A DNA stretch of 64,000 bases, taken from assembly GCF_000162875.1 (NCBI RefSeq), contig NZ_GG700630.1, forward strand, positions 206,657 through 270,656, in the 5' to 3' direction. This stretch comes from Slackia exigua ATCC 700122. Lineage in GTDB: Bacteria; Actinomycetota; Coriobacteriia; Coriobacteriales; Eggerthellaceae. Below, in pieces: positions 55,215-63,059 of the stretch; positions within the stretch are counted from its first letter, which is position 1, and each line of letters opens with the position of its first letter. The notes under the pieces are model-generated. The model made no database searches. It saw only the letters and a list, made by a program, of their open reading frames with translations, and had not been told where the DNA came from. Both the position numbers and the translations under genes were made by a program.

Positions 55215-56138
55215 TCAGCCCCGGGGATGCGCCGCATGATGGACGCTTCGCAGGCGTTCGGAGGAGACATGCGTGTAGATCTGCGTCGTCGACAGGCTCG
55301 CATGCCCGAGCATTTCCTGGACGCTCCTGAGGTCGGCTCCTCCGTCGAGCAGGTCGGTCGCGAACGTGTGCCTCATATCATGGGGCGTGTATGTTCCGTC
55401 GACGCCGGCCGAGGCAAGCGTGCGCTTGAACATCTTGCGCAGCGCATCGGTCGACATCGCGCGCCCCCGCGACGACACGAAGAAGCGCGGGCACGATCCG
55501 CTGCCCTGAAGCTGCGGACGCGCGTGCTCCGCATAGGCCCTCATAGACGATACCGCAAGGTCATGCAGGGGAACGATGCGCTCTTTGGACCCCTTCCCCA
55601 TGACGCGAACCTGGCGGGAAGAAAAGTCGACGTCGCTCGCCAGCAGGCCTGACGCCTCCGAAATACGGGCGCCCGATGCATACAGGAATTCAAGGATCGC
55701 CTGGTTCCGCATGTCTTCAGGTTCGGACGACGAATGATGCACATTCAGAATCCGTGCCATGTCGGACGCAGGTATGAAACGGGGAAGCCCCTTCGACAGC
55801 TTGGGTCCGCTCACAACGCCCACGGGATCGCCCGAAACGCGCCCGGTCACATTGAGCCAGCGAAAGAAGCCGCGCAGAGAAGACAGCCTCCGATTGATGG
55901 TCCGACGCGCATAGCCCGCCTGGTTCTGTTCGCCGAGATACGATCTGATCTGACGATACGTCACGTCGAGGGGAACGATGCCGTGACGTGCCGCCCAGCG
56001 TCCGAAGTCAAGCAGATCATTGCGGTATCCACGAACCGTATGCACGGAATCCCCGCGCACGGACGCACGTTCGACGCAGTATGAATCGAGCGCATCGAGA
56101 TAGGCTTCGTCGATCCGAACGGCCGCATCGGGGCTCAT
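55215..56138 (-). CDS. Tyrosine recombinase XerC/XerD type
   Basis: 307 residues. N-terminal core-binding domain (TVRGYRNDLLDFGRW), catalytic domain with GARISEA (Arg), GKGSKERIVPLH (Lys), PHDMRHTFATDLL (His/Arg) and LGHASLSTTQIYTH (His and nucleophile Tyr). Resolves chromosome dimers at dif, with FtsK. By position after trmFO it corresponds to Bacillus codV (XerC-like); sequence alone does not decide C versus D. Overlaps trmFO by 4 bp. Confidence 0.93.
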   Translation of the reverse strand: MSPDAAVRIDEAYLDALDSYCVERASVRGDSVHTVRGYRNDLLDFGRWAARHGIVPLDVTYRQIRSYLGEQNQAGYARRTINRRLSSLRGFFRWLNVTGRVSGDPVGVVSGPKLSKGLPRFIPASDMARILNVHHSSSEPEDMRNQAILEFLYASGARISEASGLLASDVDFSSRQVRVMGKGSKERIVPLHDLAVSSMRAYAEHARPQLQGSGSCPRFFVSSRGRAMSTDALRKMFKRTLASAGVDGTYTPHDMRHTFATDLLDGGADLRSVQEMLGHASLSTTQIYTHVSSERLRSVHHAAHPRG

Positions 56139-57475
56139 AGCAGACCGGCCGCCTTCAGCTCCGCGACGTAGGATTCGAACGCCGCAGCCCCGCGGGCGGC
56201 ATAGGCGGCATAGCGCAGACGCTTGTTCCCGACCCTCTCCGGCAACGGCGGCATGATACCGAAATTCACATGCATCGGCTGGTAATCGATCGTGGCCGGA
56301 TCGGTCGCGTAGCGCAGGAGCGCGCCGAACGACGACGCGGAAGGGATCGAGGGCATCGCGCGCCCCTCGATGAGGGCGAAGACGGAAAGCGCGACATGGA
56401 CGCCCGACATGATGGCTTCGCAATACCCCTCCGTCCCAGCAAGCTGACCTGCGATGAACGTAGGCGAAGGCAGGCTGCGCATGAGCCGCAGATTGCGGTC
56501 GAGCAATCCGGGCGCCGACACGAAGGTGTTGCGATGCATGACGCCGAAACGCGAGAACTCCGCATGCTCCAAGCCCGGGATCATGCGGAAGACGCGCCGC
56601 TGCTCGGAAAACGTCAGGTTGGTCTGGAATCCGACGAGATTGTAGGCGCTCTTCTCCGCATTCTCCGCGCGCAGCTGCACGGCGGCCCACGGCCTCTTGC
56701 CCGTCGCAGGATCGGCGAGGCCTACCGGCTTCAACGGTCCGAAGCGGGGAGCGTCAATGCCCTTGCGCGCGATCTCTTCGATAGGCTGGCAGGCCTGGAA
56801 CAGATCCTTCGTCTCGAATTCCTTCATGATGACGCGCTGCGCAGACACGAGCGCGTCGATGAACGCCTCGTATGAATCGCGCGAGAACGGCGCGTTCAGG
56901 TAGTCGCCGGGCGCGTCCTTCTCGTAGCGCGACTGACGGAAGAGGATGGATTCGTCGAGCGAGTCGGCGGCCACGATAGGCGCGGCGGCATCGAAGAACG
57001 CAAGGTTGTCGGCGCCTGCGATGCCCGAGATCCATTGCGCGAGGGCATCGGAGGTCAGCGGGCCGGATGCGATGATGACGGCATCGGGTGCGCGTTCGTA
57101 GTCGGGTTCGCGCACCTCCCCGACGATGCGCTCGATGTTCGGATGGGCGTCGACGTGCTGCGTCGCGCGGCGGGAGAACGCCTCCCGATCGACCGCAAGG
57201 GCGCCTCCGGCATCGACCTTCGAGGCGAGCGCGCACGCATAGAGCCGGCTTCCCAGCAGCGAAAGCTCATGTTTCAGCATGCCTGCCGCGCTTTCGGGCT
57301 TCATGCTCTTGAACGAATTCGAGCATACGAGCTCGGCGCACCCGGCTCCCGTGTGCACAGGGGTGCCTACCGCAGGGCGCATCTCGAAGAGCCGAACGCG
57401 CACGCCTCTGTCGGCAAGCTGGAGCGCCGCTTCGGTTCCCGCAAGGCCGGCGCCTATGATGTCTACCGTCTTCAT
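56135..57475 (-). CDS. trmFO: Methylenetetrahydrofolate--tRNA-(uracil-5-)-methyltransferase TrmFO
   Basis: FAD- and folate-dependent enzyme making m5U54 in the tRNA T-loop. 446 residues. FAD-binding VDIIGAGLAGTEAALQL at the N-terminus, CAELVCSNSFKS and FQACQPIEEIA with the conserved cysteines, and GFQTNLTFSEQ. The start MKTVDIIGAG is set by family. In Bacillus the order is dprA-topA-trmFO-codV; here topA is absent between dprA and trmFO. Confidence 0.96.
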   Translation of the reverse strand: MKTVDIIGAGLAGTEAALQLADRGVRVRLFEMRPAVGTPVHTGAGCAELVCSNSFKSMKPESAAGMLKHELSLLGSRLYACALASKVDAGGALAVDREAFSRRATQHVDAHPNIERIVGEVREPDYERAPDAVIIASGPLTSDALAQWISGIAGADNLAFFDAAAPIVAADSLDESILFRQSRYEKDAPGDYLNAPFSRDSYEAFIDALVSAQRVIMKEFETKDLFQACQPIEEIARKGIDAPRFGPLKPVGLADPATGKRPWAAVQLRAENAEKSAYNLVGFQTNLTFSEQRRVFRMIPGLEHAEFSRFGVMHRNTFVSAPGLLDRNLRLMRSLPSPTFIAGQLAGTEGYCEAIMSGVHVALSVFALIEGRAMPSIPSASSFGALLRYATDPATIDYQPMHVNFGIMPPLPERVGNKRLRYAAYAARGAAAFESYVAELKAAGLL

Positions 57476-57519
57476 GCGGCCGAGGATACCATACGGTCGC
57501 CGCCCGTCCGTCCGTGCCC

Positions 57520-58455
57520 TCACCTCGCGCCGAAACGACCATCGGGATAGCGCTCGATGAGCCCCATCGTCTCAAGACGGCCCATGCGCGCCATGGATTC
57601 CGCAAGCGAGGATCCCGTCTGGGAAGGAAGCGCCGTCACCTCGTCGAGACGCAGCGGATTCGCGACGATCTCGTCGAGCAGGAGCCCTTCCGCGAAAGAA
57701 AGCTGCGCGCGGGCGCCGAGATCGCCTACGGTTTCGCCCTGAGCTTCAAGGCTCGAGGAAGCGCCGCATGCTTCGGGAAACACGCGCGAGAGGACGTCGT
57801 CGAAGGATTCCTCGTCGACGACGGGCATCGCGCCCTGCGACAGAAGACGGTTCGACCCCTTGGACGATGGCGAGAAGATGGAACCGGGAACGACCAGAAC
57901 CTCGCGTCCGACCGCAAGGGCTTCATCCGCAGTCGAGAACGTTCCGCTCGGAAGCCCCGCCTCGACGATGAGCGTCGCACGCGACATCCCCGCGATCAGC
58001 CGATTGCGCGCCCGAAAGGCATGGGGCACGGGAGGATAGTCCCAAGGATGCTCGGAGGCGAGCGCCCCTCCCCCATCGACTATCCTCTGGAACAGCGGCA
58101 CGTTATCGGCCGGATACGGTCGGGCGATTCCGCCGCCGAGAAATGCCACGGTCGTTCCGCCCGCATCGAGGCAGGCCGCATGGCCGCACGAATCGCATCC
58201 GCGCGCGCCGCCCGACACCACCGGCACTCCCCTCTTCGCCGCCATGCCTGCGAAAAGCGATGCCGCACGTCTCCCGTAGGCCGTCGCCCTGCGCGCGCCG
58301 ACCACGGCGAGGCCTTCGGAGAGCGCCGCAGGATCCCCCATCACGTACAGGACGCCCGGCGGATTGCGCACGTTGCGCAAGGCCTCGGGATAGTCTTCGG
58401 AATCCAGGGAGATCTCGAACCGAGGGCCGCGCACGCCATCGTGCGGCGCGCTCAT
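57520..58455 (-). CDS. dprA: DNA-processing protein DprA
   Basis: Loads RecA on incoming single-stranded DNA during transformation; also widespread in non-competent species. 311 residues with the Rossmann-like core: VVGARRATAYGRR, SGGARGCDSCGH, FLGGGIARPYP and SGTFSTADEAL. A C-terminal winged-helix-like extension (LLLDEI...LSRLET-type) is present. Overlaps comM by 4 bp, pointing to a DNA-uptake operon. Confidence 0.94.
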   Translation of the reverse strand: MSAPHDGVRGPRFEISLDSEDYPEALRNVRNPPGVLYVMGDPAALSEGLAVVGARRATAYGRRAASLFAGMAAKRGVPVVSGGARGCDSCGHAACLDAGGTTVAFLGGGIARPYPADNVPLFQRIVDGGGALASEHPWDYPPVPHAFRARNRLIAGMSRATLIVEAGLPSGTFSTADEALAVGREVLVVPGSIFSPSSKGSNRLLSQGAMPVVDEESFDDVLSRVFPEACGASSSLEAQGETVGDLGARAQLSFAEGLLLDEIVANPLRLDEVTALPSQTGSSLAESMARMGRLETMGLIERYPDGRFGAR

Positions 58456-59951
58456 CGGCCGGTCTCCTTCCTGACTCGGTATCCCATGGCCTCGAACACA
58501 TGGTCTGAGGACACGTCGTCCGATTCGCCCAGATCGGCGATCGTCCGTGCGACCGAGAGCATCCGCAGGATCGATCTGCCCGACATGAGGTTCATCCGCG
58601 CAGCCGCCTCGACCGTCTTTTCGCATTCCTCGTCAAGGCGGCAGGCGGAAAGCGCCTCTTGGATGCTTCGAGGGCGCGGCGCGTCTCCGAAGACCCGTGC
58701 GCGGCGCGCGGCGAACGCGCGGGCGGCACGCACGCCTTCCCTCAGCTCGGCAGATGAAACTCCCGGTCCTTCGCGAGAAAGGATTCTCTTCGGGTCGACG
58801 CGCCAGACATCGACATGCATGTCTATGCGGTCGAGCAACGGTCCCCCGATACGCGACTGGTATGCGAGGATGGCGCCCTGCGAGCACGTGCACGGATGCT
58901 CGGGATCCCCGTAGTAGCCGCATGGGCAAGGGTTCGACGCGGCGATGAGGCTGAACGATGCGGGAAGCCTGCAGCCGCCCGACGCGCGCACGAGCGTCAC
59001 CGCACCGCTTTCGAGCGGCTGCCTGAGCGCTTGAAGCACGGCGGGCTTGAATTCGGATATCTCGTCCAAAAACAGAACCCCTTCGTGAGCGAGGGATATC
59101 TCTCCAGGCCGTATGGGTCTTCCTCCGCCGATGAGGCCCGCCGTCGTCGCGCTATGGTGAGGGCGGCGGAAGGGCCGCCTGCCGGACAGGATCGCGTCGA
59201 CCGGCTCGCCCGCCGCGGAATGCACGCATGCGGCGCCCGTCATCTCATCCTGCGAAAGCGGAGGAAGGATGGATGCGAAGGCGCGGGCGAGCATCGTCTT
59301 TCCCGACCCTGGAGGCCCCATGAGCAGAACGCCGTGCCCGCCGGCGGCGGCGATCTGAAGAGCCCGCTTCGCCGCTCCCTGCCCTCGGATGGAAGCGAAA
59401 TCGACCTCGTCTTCGATGCTTCCTCCTCCTTTGCACGAAAGAACGTCCAGGTTGGATAAGCGAAGCCTGCCGAGAGACGCGATCCCCTCCTGGATCACGC
59501 CGTCGAGCGCGACGCCGTCCGGAGCATCGGAGGAGACGACGAGGCGCAGACCCGCGTCGCGCGCGGCGAGCGCGAAGGGAAGCGTGCCTCGCACCGGACG
59601 CACTCTCCCGTCTAAAGAAAGCTCCCCGACCATGAGGGCGCCGTCGATGAGCGTGCGAGGGATCTGCTTCGAAGCCGCAAGCAGCGCGCACGCTATCGGA
59701 AGGTCGAATCCCGCCCCGTTCTTCCGAAGCGACGCCGGAGCGAGGTTCACGACGATCTTCTCGGCAGGCATGGAAAACCCGCATGCCTTGACGGCGGAGC
59801 GGACGCGCTCCATCGATTCGCGCACGGCGGCATCGGGCATGCCGACGACCGATGTGCCCGGAAGCCCGTTCGTAATGGAGACCTCAACCGACACCGCGAC
59901 CGCTTCGACTCCGACGATGAAGGCGGAGGAAACGGCGCAGCGGTTCAACAT
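58452..59951 (-). CDS. comM: YifB/ComM family Mg-chelatase-like AAA+ ATPase
   Basis: 499 residues: N-terminal ChlI/Lon-like domain (EVSITNGLPGTSVVGMPDAAV), AAA+ core with Walker A GPPGSGKTMLAR and Walker B LFLDEISEF, FRRPHHSAT, cysteine-containing NPCPCGYYGD, and a C-terminal Mg-chelatase domain. ComM is a branch-migration helicase in natural transformation. Between yraN and dprA, both with short overlaps. Confidence 0.93.
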   Translation of the reverse strand: MLNRCAVSSAFIVGVEAVAVSVEVSITNGLPGTSVVGMPDAAVRESMERVRSAVKACGFSMPAEKIVVNLAPASLRKNGAGFDLPIACALLAASKQIPRTLIDGALMVGELSLDGRVRPVRGTLPFALAARDAGLRLVVSSDAPDGVALDGVIQEGIASLGRLRLSNLDVLSCKGGGSIEDEVDFASIRGQGAAKRALQIAAAGGHGVLLMGPPGSGKTMLARAFASILPPLSQDEMTGAACVHSAAGEPVDAILSGRRPFRRPHHSATTAGLIGGGRPIRPGEISLAHEGVLFLDEISEFKPAVLQALRQPLESGAVTLVRASGGCRLPASFSLIAASNPCPCGYYGDPEHPCTCSQGAILAYQSRIGGPLLDRIDMHVDVWRVDPKRILSREGPGVSSAELREGVRAARAFAARRARVFGDAPRPRSIQEALSACRLDEECEKTVEAAARMNLMSGRSILRMLSVARTIADLGESDDVSSDHVFEAMGYRVRKETGR

Positions 59952-60352
59952 AGGGACCCCTCGCCGAAAGCATTGACGTAATGTCTGACGAGCGCTCGAC
60001 CTTTCCCCGTGACCAGAAGGCTCATCACGTCGAAGCGGACATGGAAGGTATCGCCCACGTATTCATCGAGATAATAGGCTGCGATCTTCTCGTATCGCGC
60101 CCGCTTCTTAGGGGTGACGGCTTCCGACGGCATGCCGCGCTTCACTCCCGAACGCGTCTTCACCTCGATGAAGACCAAGCAAGGACCGTCGAGCGCGATG
60201 ATGTCGGCCTCGCCCGCGGGACACGTCCAGTTCCGCTCGAGGATTTCGTATCCCTTATGGATGAGGAGCGCGCACGCCGCCTGCTCTCCCCTGCGCCCGA
60301 GCTCCTTCGGGCCCGCCTTGAGCGAGCCTTCCTTGATGCGTTCTTCAGACAT
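59945..60352 (-). CDS. yraN: YraN family (UPF0102) nuclease-fold protein
   Basis: 135 residues with an endonuclease-like core: LGRRGEQAACALLIHKGYEILERNW, AGEADIIALDG and FIEVKTRSG (D/ExK-type). Function not established; commonly next to rnhB and comM. Start MSEERIKEG. Overlaps the comM start by 7 bp. Confidence 0.92.
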   Translation of the reverse strand: MSEERIKEGSLKAGPKELGRRGEQAACALLIHKGYEILERNWTCPAGEADIIALDGPCLVFIEVKTRSGVKRGMPSEAVTPKKRARYEKIAAYYLDEYVGDTFHVRFDVMSLLVTGKGRALVRHYVNAFGEGSLC

Positions 60353-60383
60353 GCCGTGCCCTTCCTCTCCTCGCGAATGGAAG

Positions 60384-60403
60384 GGCAGGCTATCAGGCCT
60401 GCC
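60384..60403 (-). terminator. Hairpin between rnhB and yraN
   Basis: 7-bp stem GGCAGGC/GCCTGCC with a 6-nt loop in the 174-bp gap. CTTCC follows on the minus strand, no clean T-run. Confidence 0.4.
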
Positions 60404-60526
60404 TTGCGAAGCCTCTGCGAAAACGCAGGCGGCCCGCATGCAGGAGTTTAACCGGCGCGTGGTCGAATCCATCGGGCGCCATGCCCGCTTGTCCCGAGAA
60501 CCTGCCGAGAACCTTGCGCTCGAACG

Positions 60527-61306
60527 CTATCCGAACAACGAGTCCTGCGTCCATGCACGGCAGAACGACGCGCGATGCAAAGGCGTCAGACCATGCTTCT
60601 TGATGGCTTCGATATGCTGCGCCGAACCGTATCCCTTGTTCTCCTCGAAGCCGTACGCCGGATACGCGACGGCCTGCGATCGCATATAGGCGTCGCGTTC
60701 GACCTTCGCGATGATGGATGCGCATGAGATGGCCGCGCACCGCGCATCGCCCTTCACGACGTTCACCTCGCGATCGTCGATATGGAGCGGATTGCCGTCG
60801 AGCAGGATCGCGTCGATGCGCACCCCTGCGCATTCGATGGCCGCGACCGCACGCGAAAACGCTGCCTTGAGGCAGGCGGATATGCCGAGCTCGTCGATAT
60901 CGTGCGGACCGATGAATTCGACGTCCCATGCGACGGCGGTGGCGCGGATGACGGCGGAAAGCTCCTCGCGCGCGGAAGGCGCGAGCTTCTTCGAGTCATC
61001 GATGCCTTCGATGCGGGGCTCGTCGGGAAGGACGACGGCGCCGACGGCGAGCGGACCTGCCAGAGGACCTCTGCCGACCTCGTCGAGCCCGACGGCGACG
61101 CCTCCGTGCGCAAGCTCGCGCTGGAAATCGTAGAGGGAGCGGATGCGCGCCTCTTCGGCAGCCTCGTCGGCTATCCTGCGACGGGCGACCTCTAGAGCCT
61201 GGCGAACCCCTTTGCGCTCGTCGGCGGCGAGCGCACGGACGAGCGCATCGAACTGCCGCGCATCGGCGGCCTGCAATGCGCTGCGTATCTCTGCGACCGT
61301 CTGCAT
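60527..61306 (-). CDS. rnhB: Ribonuclease HII
   Basis: Removes single ribonucleotides and RNA primers from DNA. 259 residues; the first ~65 form a helical extension (as in Bacillus RnhB), then GLDEVGRGPLAGPLAVGAVVL, GIDDSKKL, DALLLDG-type and the SIIAKVERD motif with HGLTPLHRASFC. Downstream of rplS, upstream of yraN, a widespread order. Confidence 0.95.
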   Translation of the reverse strand: MQTVAEIRSALQAADARQFDALVRALAADERKGVRQALEVARRRIADEAAEEARIRSLYDFQRELAHGGVAVGLDEVGRGPLAGPLAVGAVVLPDEPRIEGIDDSKKLAPSAREELSAVIRATAVAWDVEFIGPHDIDELGISACLKAAFSRAVAAIECAGVRIDAILLDGNPLHIDDREVNVVKGDARCAAISCASIIAKVERDAYMRSQAVAYPAYGFEENKGYGSAQHIEAIKKHGLTPLHRASFCRAWTQDSLFG

Positions 61307-61333
61307 GCAGGCCCTCCTGTCTCGTCCCCTATG

Positions 61334-61356
61334 AAAAAGACCGCCGAAGCGGTCTT
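61334..61356 (-). terminator. Rho-independent terminator of rplS
   Basis: 8-bp perfect stem AAGACCGC/GCGGTCTT with a UUCG tetraloop (minus strand) followed by TTTTTC; 24 nt after the rplS stop. Confidence 0.92.
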
Positions 61357-61380
61357 AAGAAAAGCGGCTCTATGCGAATC

Positions 61381-61728
61381 CTAGTGGAACGCCTTCTCCT
61401 TGACCTTGGCGGCCTTGCCGACCTTATTGCGGAGGTAGTACAGCTTAGCGCGGCGAACGGCGCCCTGGCGCGTGACTTCGATCTTGTCGATCTTGGGGGA
61501 ATGCACCGGGAAGGTGCGCTCGACGCCCACGCTGAAGCTGATCTTGCGGACCGTGAAGGTCTCGCGGTTGGACGCTCCGGCGCGGCGGATGACGGTGCCC
61601 TGGAAGACCTGGATGCGTTCGCGGTTGCCCTCTGTGATGCGATAATGGACCTTGACCGTATCGCCCACATTGAACGGGGTGACGTCTTGGTTGATCTGCT
61701 GCTGTTCAAGTGCGCGGATGATATCCAT
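61381..61728 (-). CDS. rplS: 50S ribosomal protein L19
   Basis: bL19, at the 30S-50S interface. 115 residues: [55 protein letters not shown] and [11 protein letters not shown] at 61728 with AAGGA seven bases upstream; a TTG two codons earlier is less likely. Own promoter and terminator; trmD and rimM are in a different cluster. Confidence 0.97.
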   Translation of the reverse strand: MDIIRALEQQQINQDVTPFNVGDTVKVHYRITEGNRERIQVFQGTVIRRAGASNRETFTVRKISFSVGVERTFPVHSPKIDKIEVTRQGAVRRAKLYYLRNKVGKAAKVKEKAFH

Positions 61729-61734
61729 GTTCAA

Positions 61735-61991
61735 ATCCTTCTATATTTCGCTGCGATACGCATACGGTGTGCCTGAAGGCGCGATTTGGCAGTATACAAC
61801 ACAAGACGATGCAGGCGCAAGGAATTTCCTCCCGTATGGAGCCGGTATGTATGCACCGTCGCATACGCGGCCCTCGACGATCGACGAAGCGACAGGCAGG
61901 TGCATCGGCACCCGTGACCGCGGGCGGGGCGCCCCGTCCGCCGATCGGCCGGTCCATACCGCGATTCGAACCCGCGGCCCTACGGTTCGGC
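61735..61991. other. Gap between rplS and ybeY
   Basis: Contains the rplS promoter (about 61791-61820) and, near ybeY, a GGGGCGCCCC palindrome and a small TTCGG/CCGAA hairpin at the ybeY stop. No gene seen. Confidence 0.5.
61791..61820 (-). promoter_or_regulatory. Candidate rplS promoter
   Basis: Minus-strand TTGCGC (61815-61820), 18-bp spacer, TATACT (61791-61796); leader of about 56 nt. Confidence 0.5.
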
Positions 61992-62483
61992 CTACCGAAT
62001 CCCCGGCATGCCGAGACCGGCAAGCAGTTCCCGTTCACGCGCCTCCATCTCTTCCGCCTCCTCGTCGCTGTGCACATGGTCCCAGCCGCACAGATGCAGC
62101 AAACCATGCACGAGCAGGACACAAAGCTCCTCTTGAGGTGTGGTGCCGAACCGTTCGGTCTGCGCGCGGGCGACATCCGTCGCGATGATGACGTCGCCGA
62201 GCAGGAACGTCTCTTCGTCCGGCATGCCCGATCCCTCGAAGACGTCGCCCTCGTCGAACGCGTCGTCCATGCCGTCGCACTCGAACGACAGGACGTCGGT
62301 CGGGCGATCGATGCCGCGGAACTCCGCATTCAAACGCCGGATCTCGTCGTCGGAGACGAAGGCGATGCTCGCCTCGGTGCGCTCGGGCAGGCCTTCCCGG
62401 CTGAGGACGTAGGCCGCAAGACCCTCGACGTCCACGGTTGAAACGAGGTCGGCGCCGTGCCGCACGTCGACGATGATGTTCAT
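61992..62483 (-). CDS. ybeY: Endoribonuclease YbeY
   Basis: Zinc-dependent single-strand endoribonuclease for 16S 3'-end maturation and ribosome quality control. 163 residues with LNAEFRGIDRPTDVLSFE and the metal site HGLLHLCGWDH. The start MNIIVDVRHGADLV is set by family. Between dgkA and rplS, usually near era/dgkA in Gram-positives. Confidence 0.95.
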   Translation of the reverse strand: MNIIVDVRHGADLVSTVDVEGLAAYVLSREGLPERTEASIAFVSDDEIRRLNAEFRGIDRPTDVLSFECDGMDDAFDEGDVFEGSGMPDEETFLLGDVIIATDVARAQTERFGTTPQEELCVLLVHGLLHLCGWDHVHSDEEAEEMEARERELLAGLGMPGIR

Positions 62484-62550
62484 GGATACCTTCTCTCTAT
62501 CCGAAAGCAGCCGCGCCGCGTCGAAGGCGCCGGCGCGGACGGACTGCATG

Positions 62551-63009
62551 CTACCCGACGAGCCTGGCCAAAGCCGTTCCGAACACGATGAGCCCCACGA
62601 CGACCGACATGCACGCGGCGATGAGGGCGGCGCCCGCCGCGCAGTCCTTGGCCGCCTTCGCGAGGGGATGGATTTCGGGCGAAGCAAGATCGACGGCGGC
62701 TTCGAGCGCCGTGTTCATGGTTTCGAACGAGAGCACGACGCCGATGCACACGACGATGGCGGCCCACCCCTGCGCATCGACGCGCAGAAGCGCGGCTGCA
62801 ACGAGCGCGCATACCGCGACGGCGACGTCGATGCGGAAGTTGCGCTCGCGCGATGCCGCACGGACCCCCTGCGCCGCATGGTAGAACGAGCGCGCAAGGG
62901 AGTTTCCCGCCTTAAGCGATGCGCCGGTCGCCCCGGCAGCATCGGCGTCGCTGCGCGGCCGCTGCATCGGATGCGAAGACCCGTCGGATGCGGCCTTGTC
63001 CTCGATCAT
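62551..63009 (-). CDS. dgkA: Diacylglycerol/undecaprenol kinase family protein
   Basis: 152 residues with three membrane helices and the signature ETMNTALEAAVDLA...KAAKDCAAGAAL. Gram-positive homologues phosphorylate undecaprenol for wall synthesis. A ~30-residue soluble N-terminus precedes the core. ATG at 63009 with AGGAG eight bases upstream; an upstream ATG at 63030 lacks a site. Confidence 0.92.
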   Translation of the reverse strand: MIEDKAASDGSSHPMQRPRSDADAAGATGASLKAGNSLARSFYHAAQGVRAASRERNFRIDVAVAVCALVAAALLRVDAQGWAAIVVCIGVVLSFETMNTALEAAVDLASPEIHPLAKAAKDCAAGAALIAACMSVVVGLIVFGTALARLVG

Positions 63010-63059
63010 GGCGTACGCTCCTTCCCTCATGCGCGGGCGTTCGGCGCCCTATGCCGATG

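Noticed and set aside
55215-56138. Phage or integron integrase
   Set aside because: Conserved housekeeping context (trmFO-dprA-comM) and XerC/D-type motifs; no attachment sites or mobile genes nearby.
61930-61995. tRNA-like T-arm (GGTTCGAAT) downstream of ybeY
   Set aside because: The flanking stem has mismatches, and no acceptor, D-arm or anticodon arm can be built.
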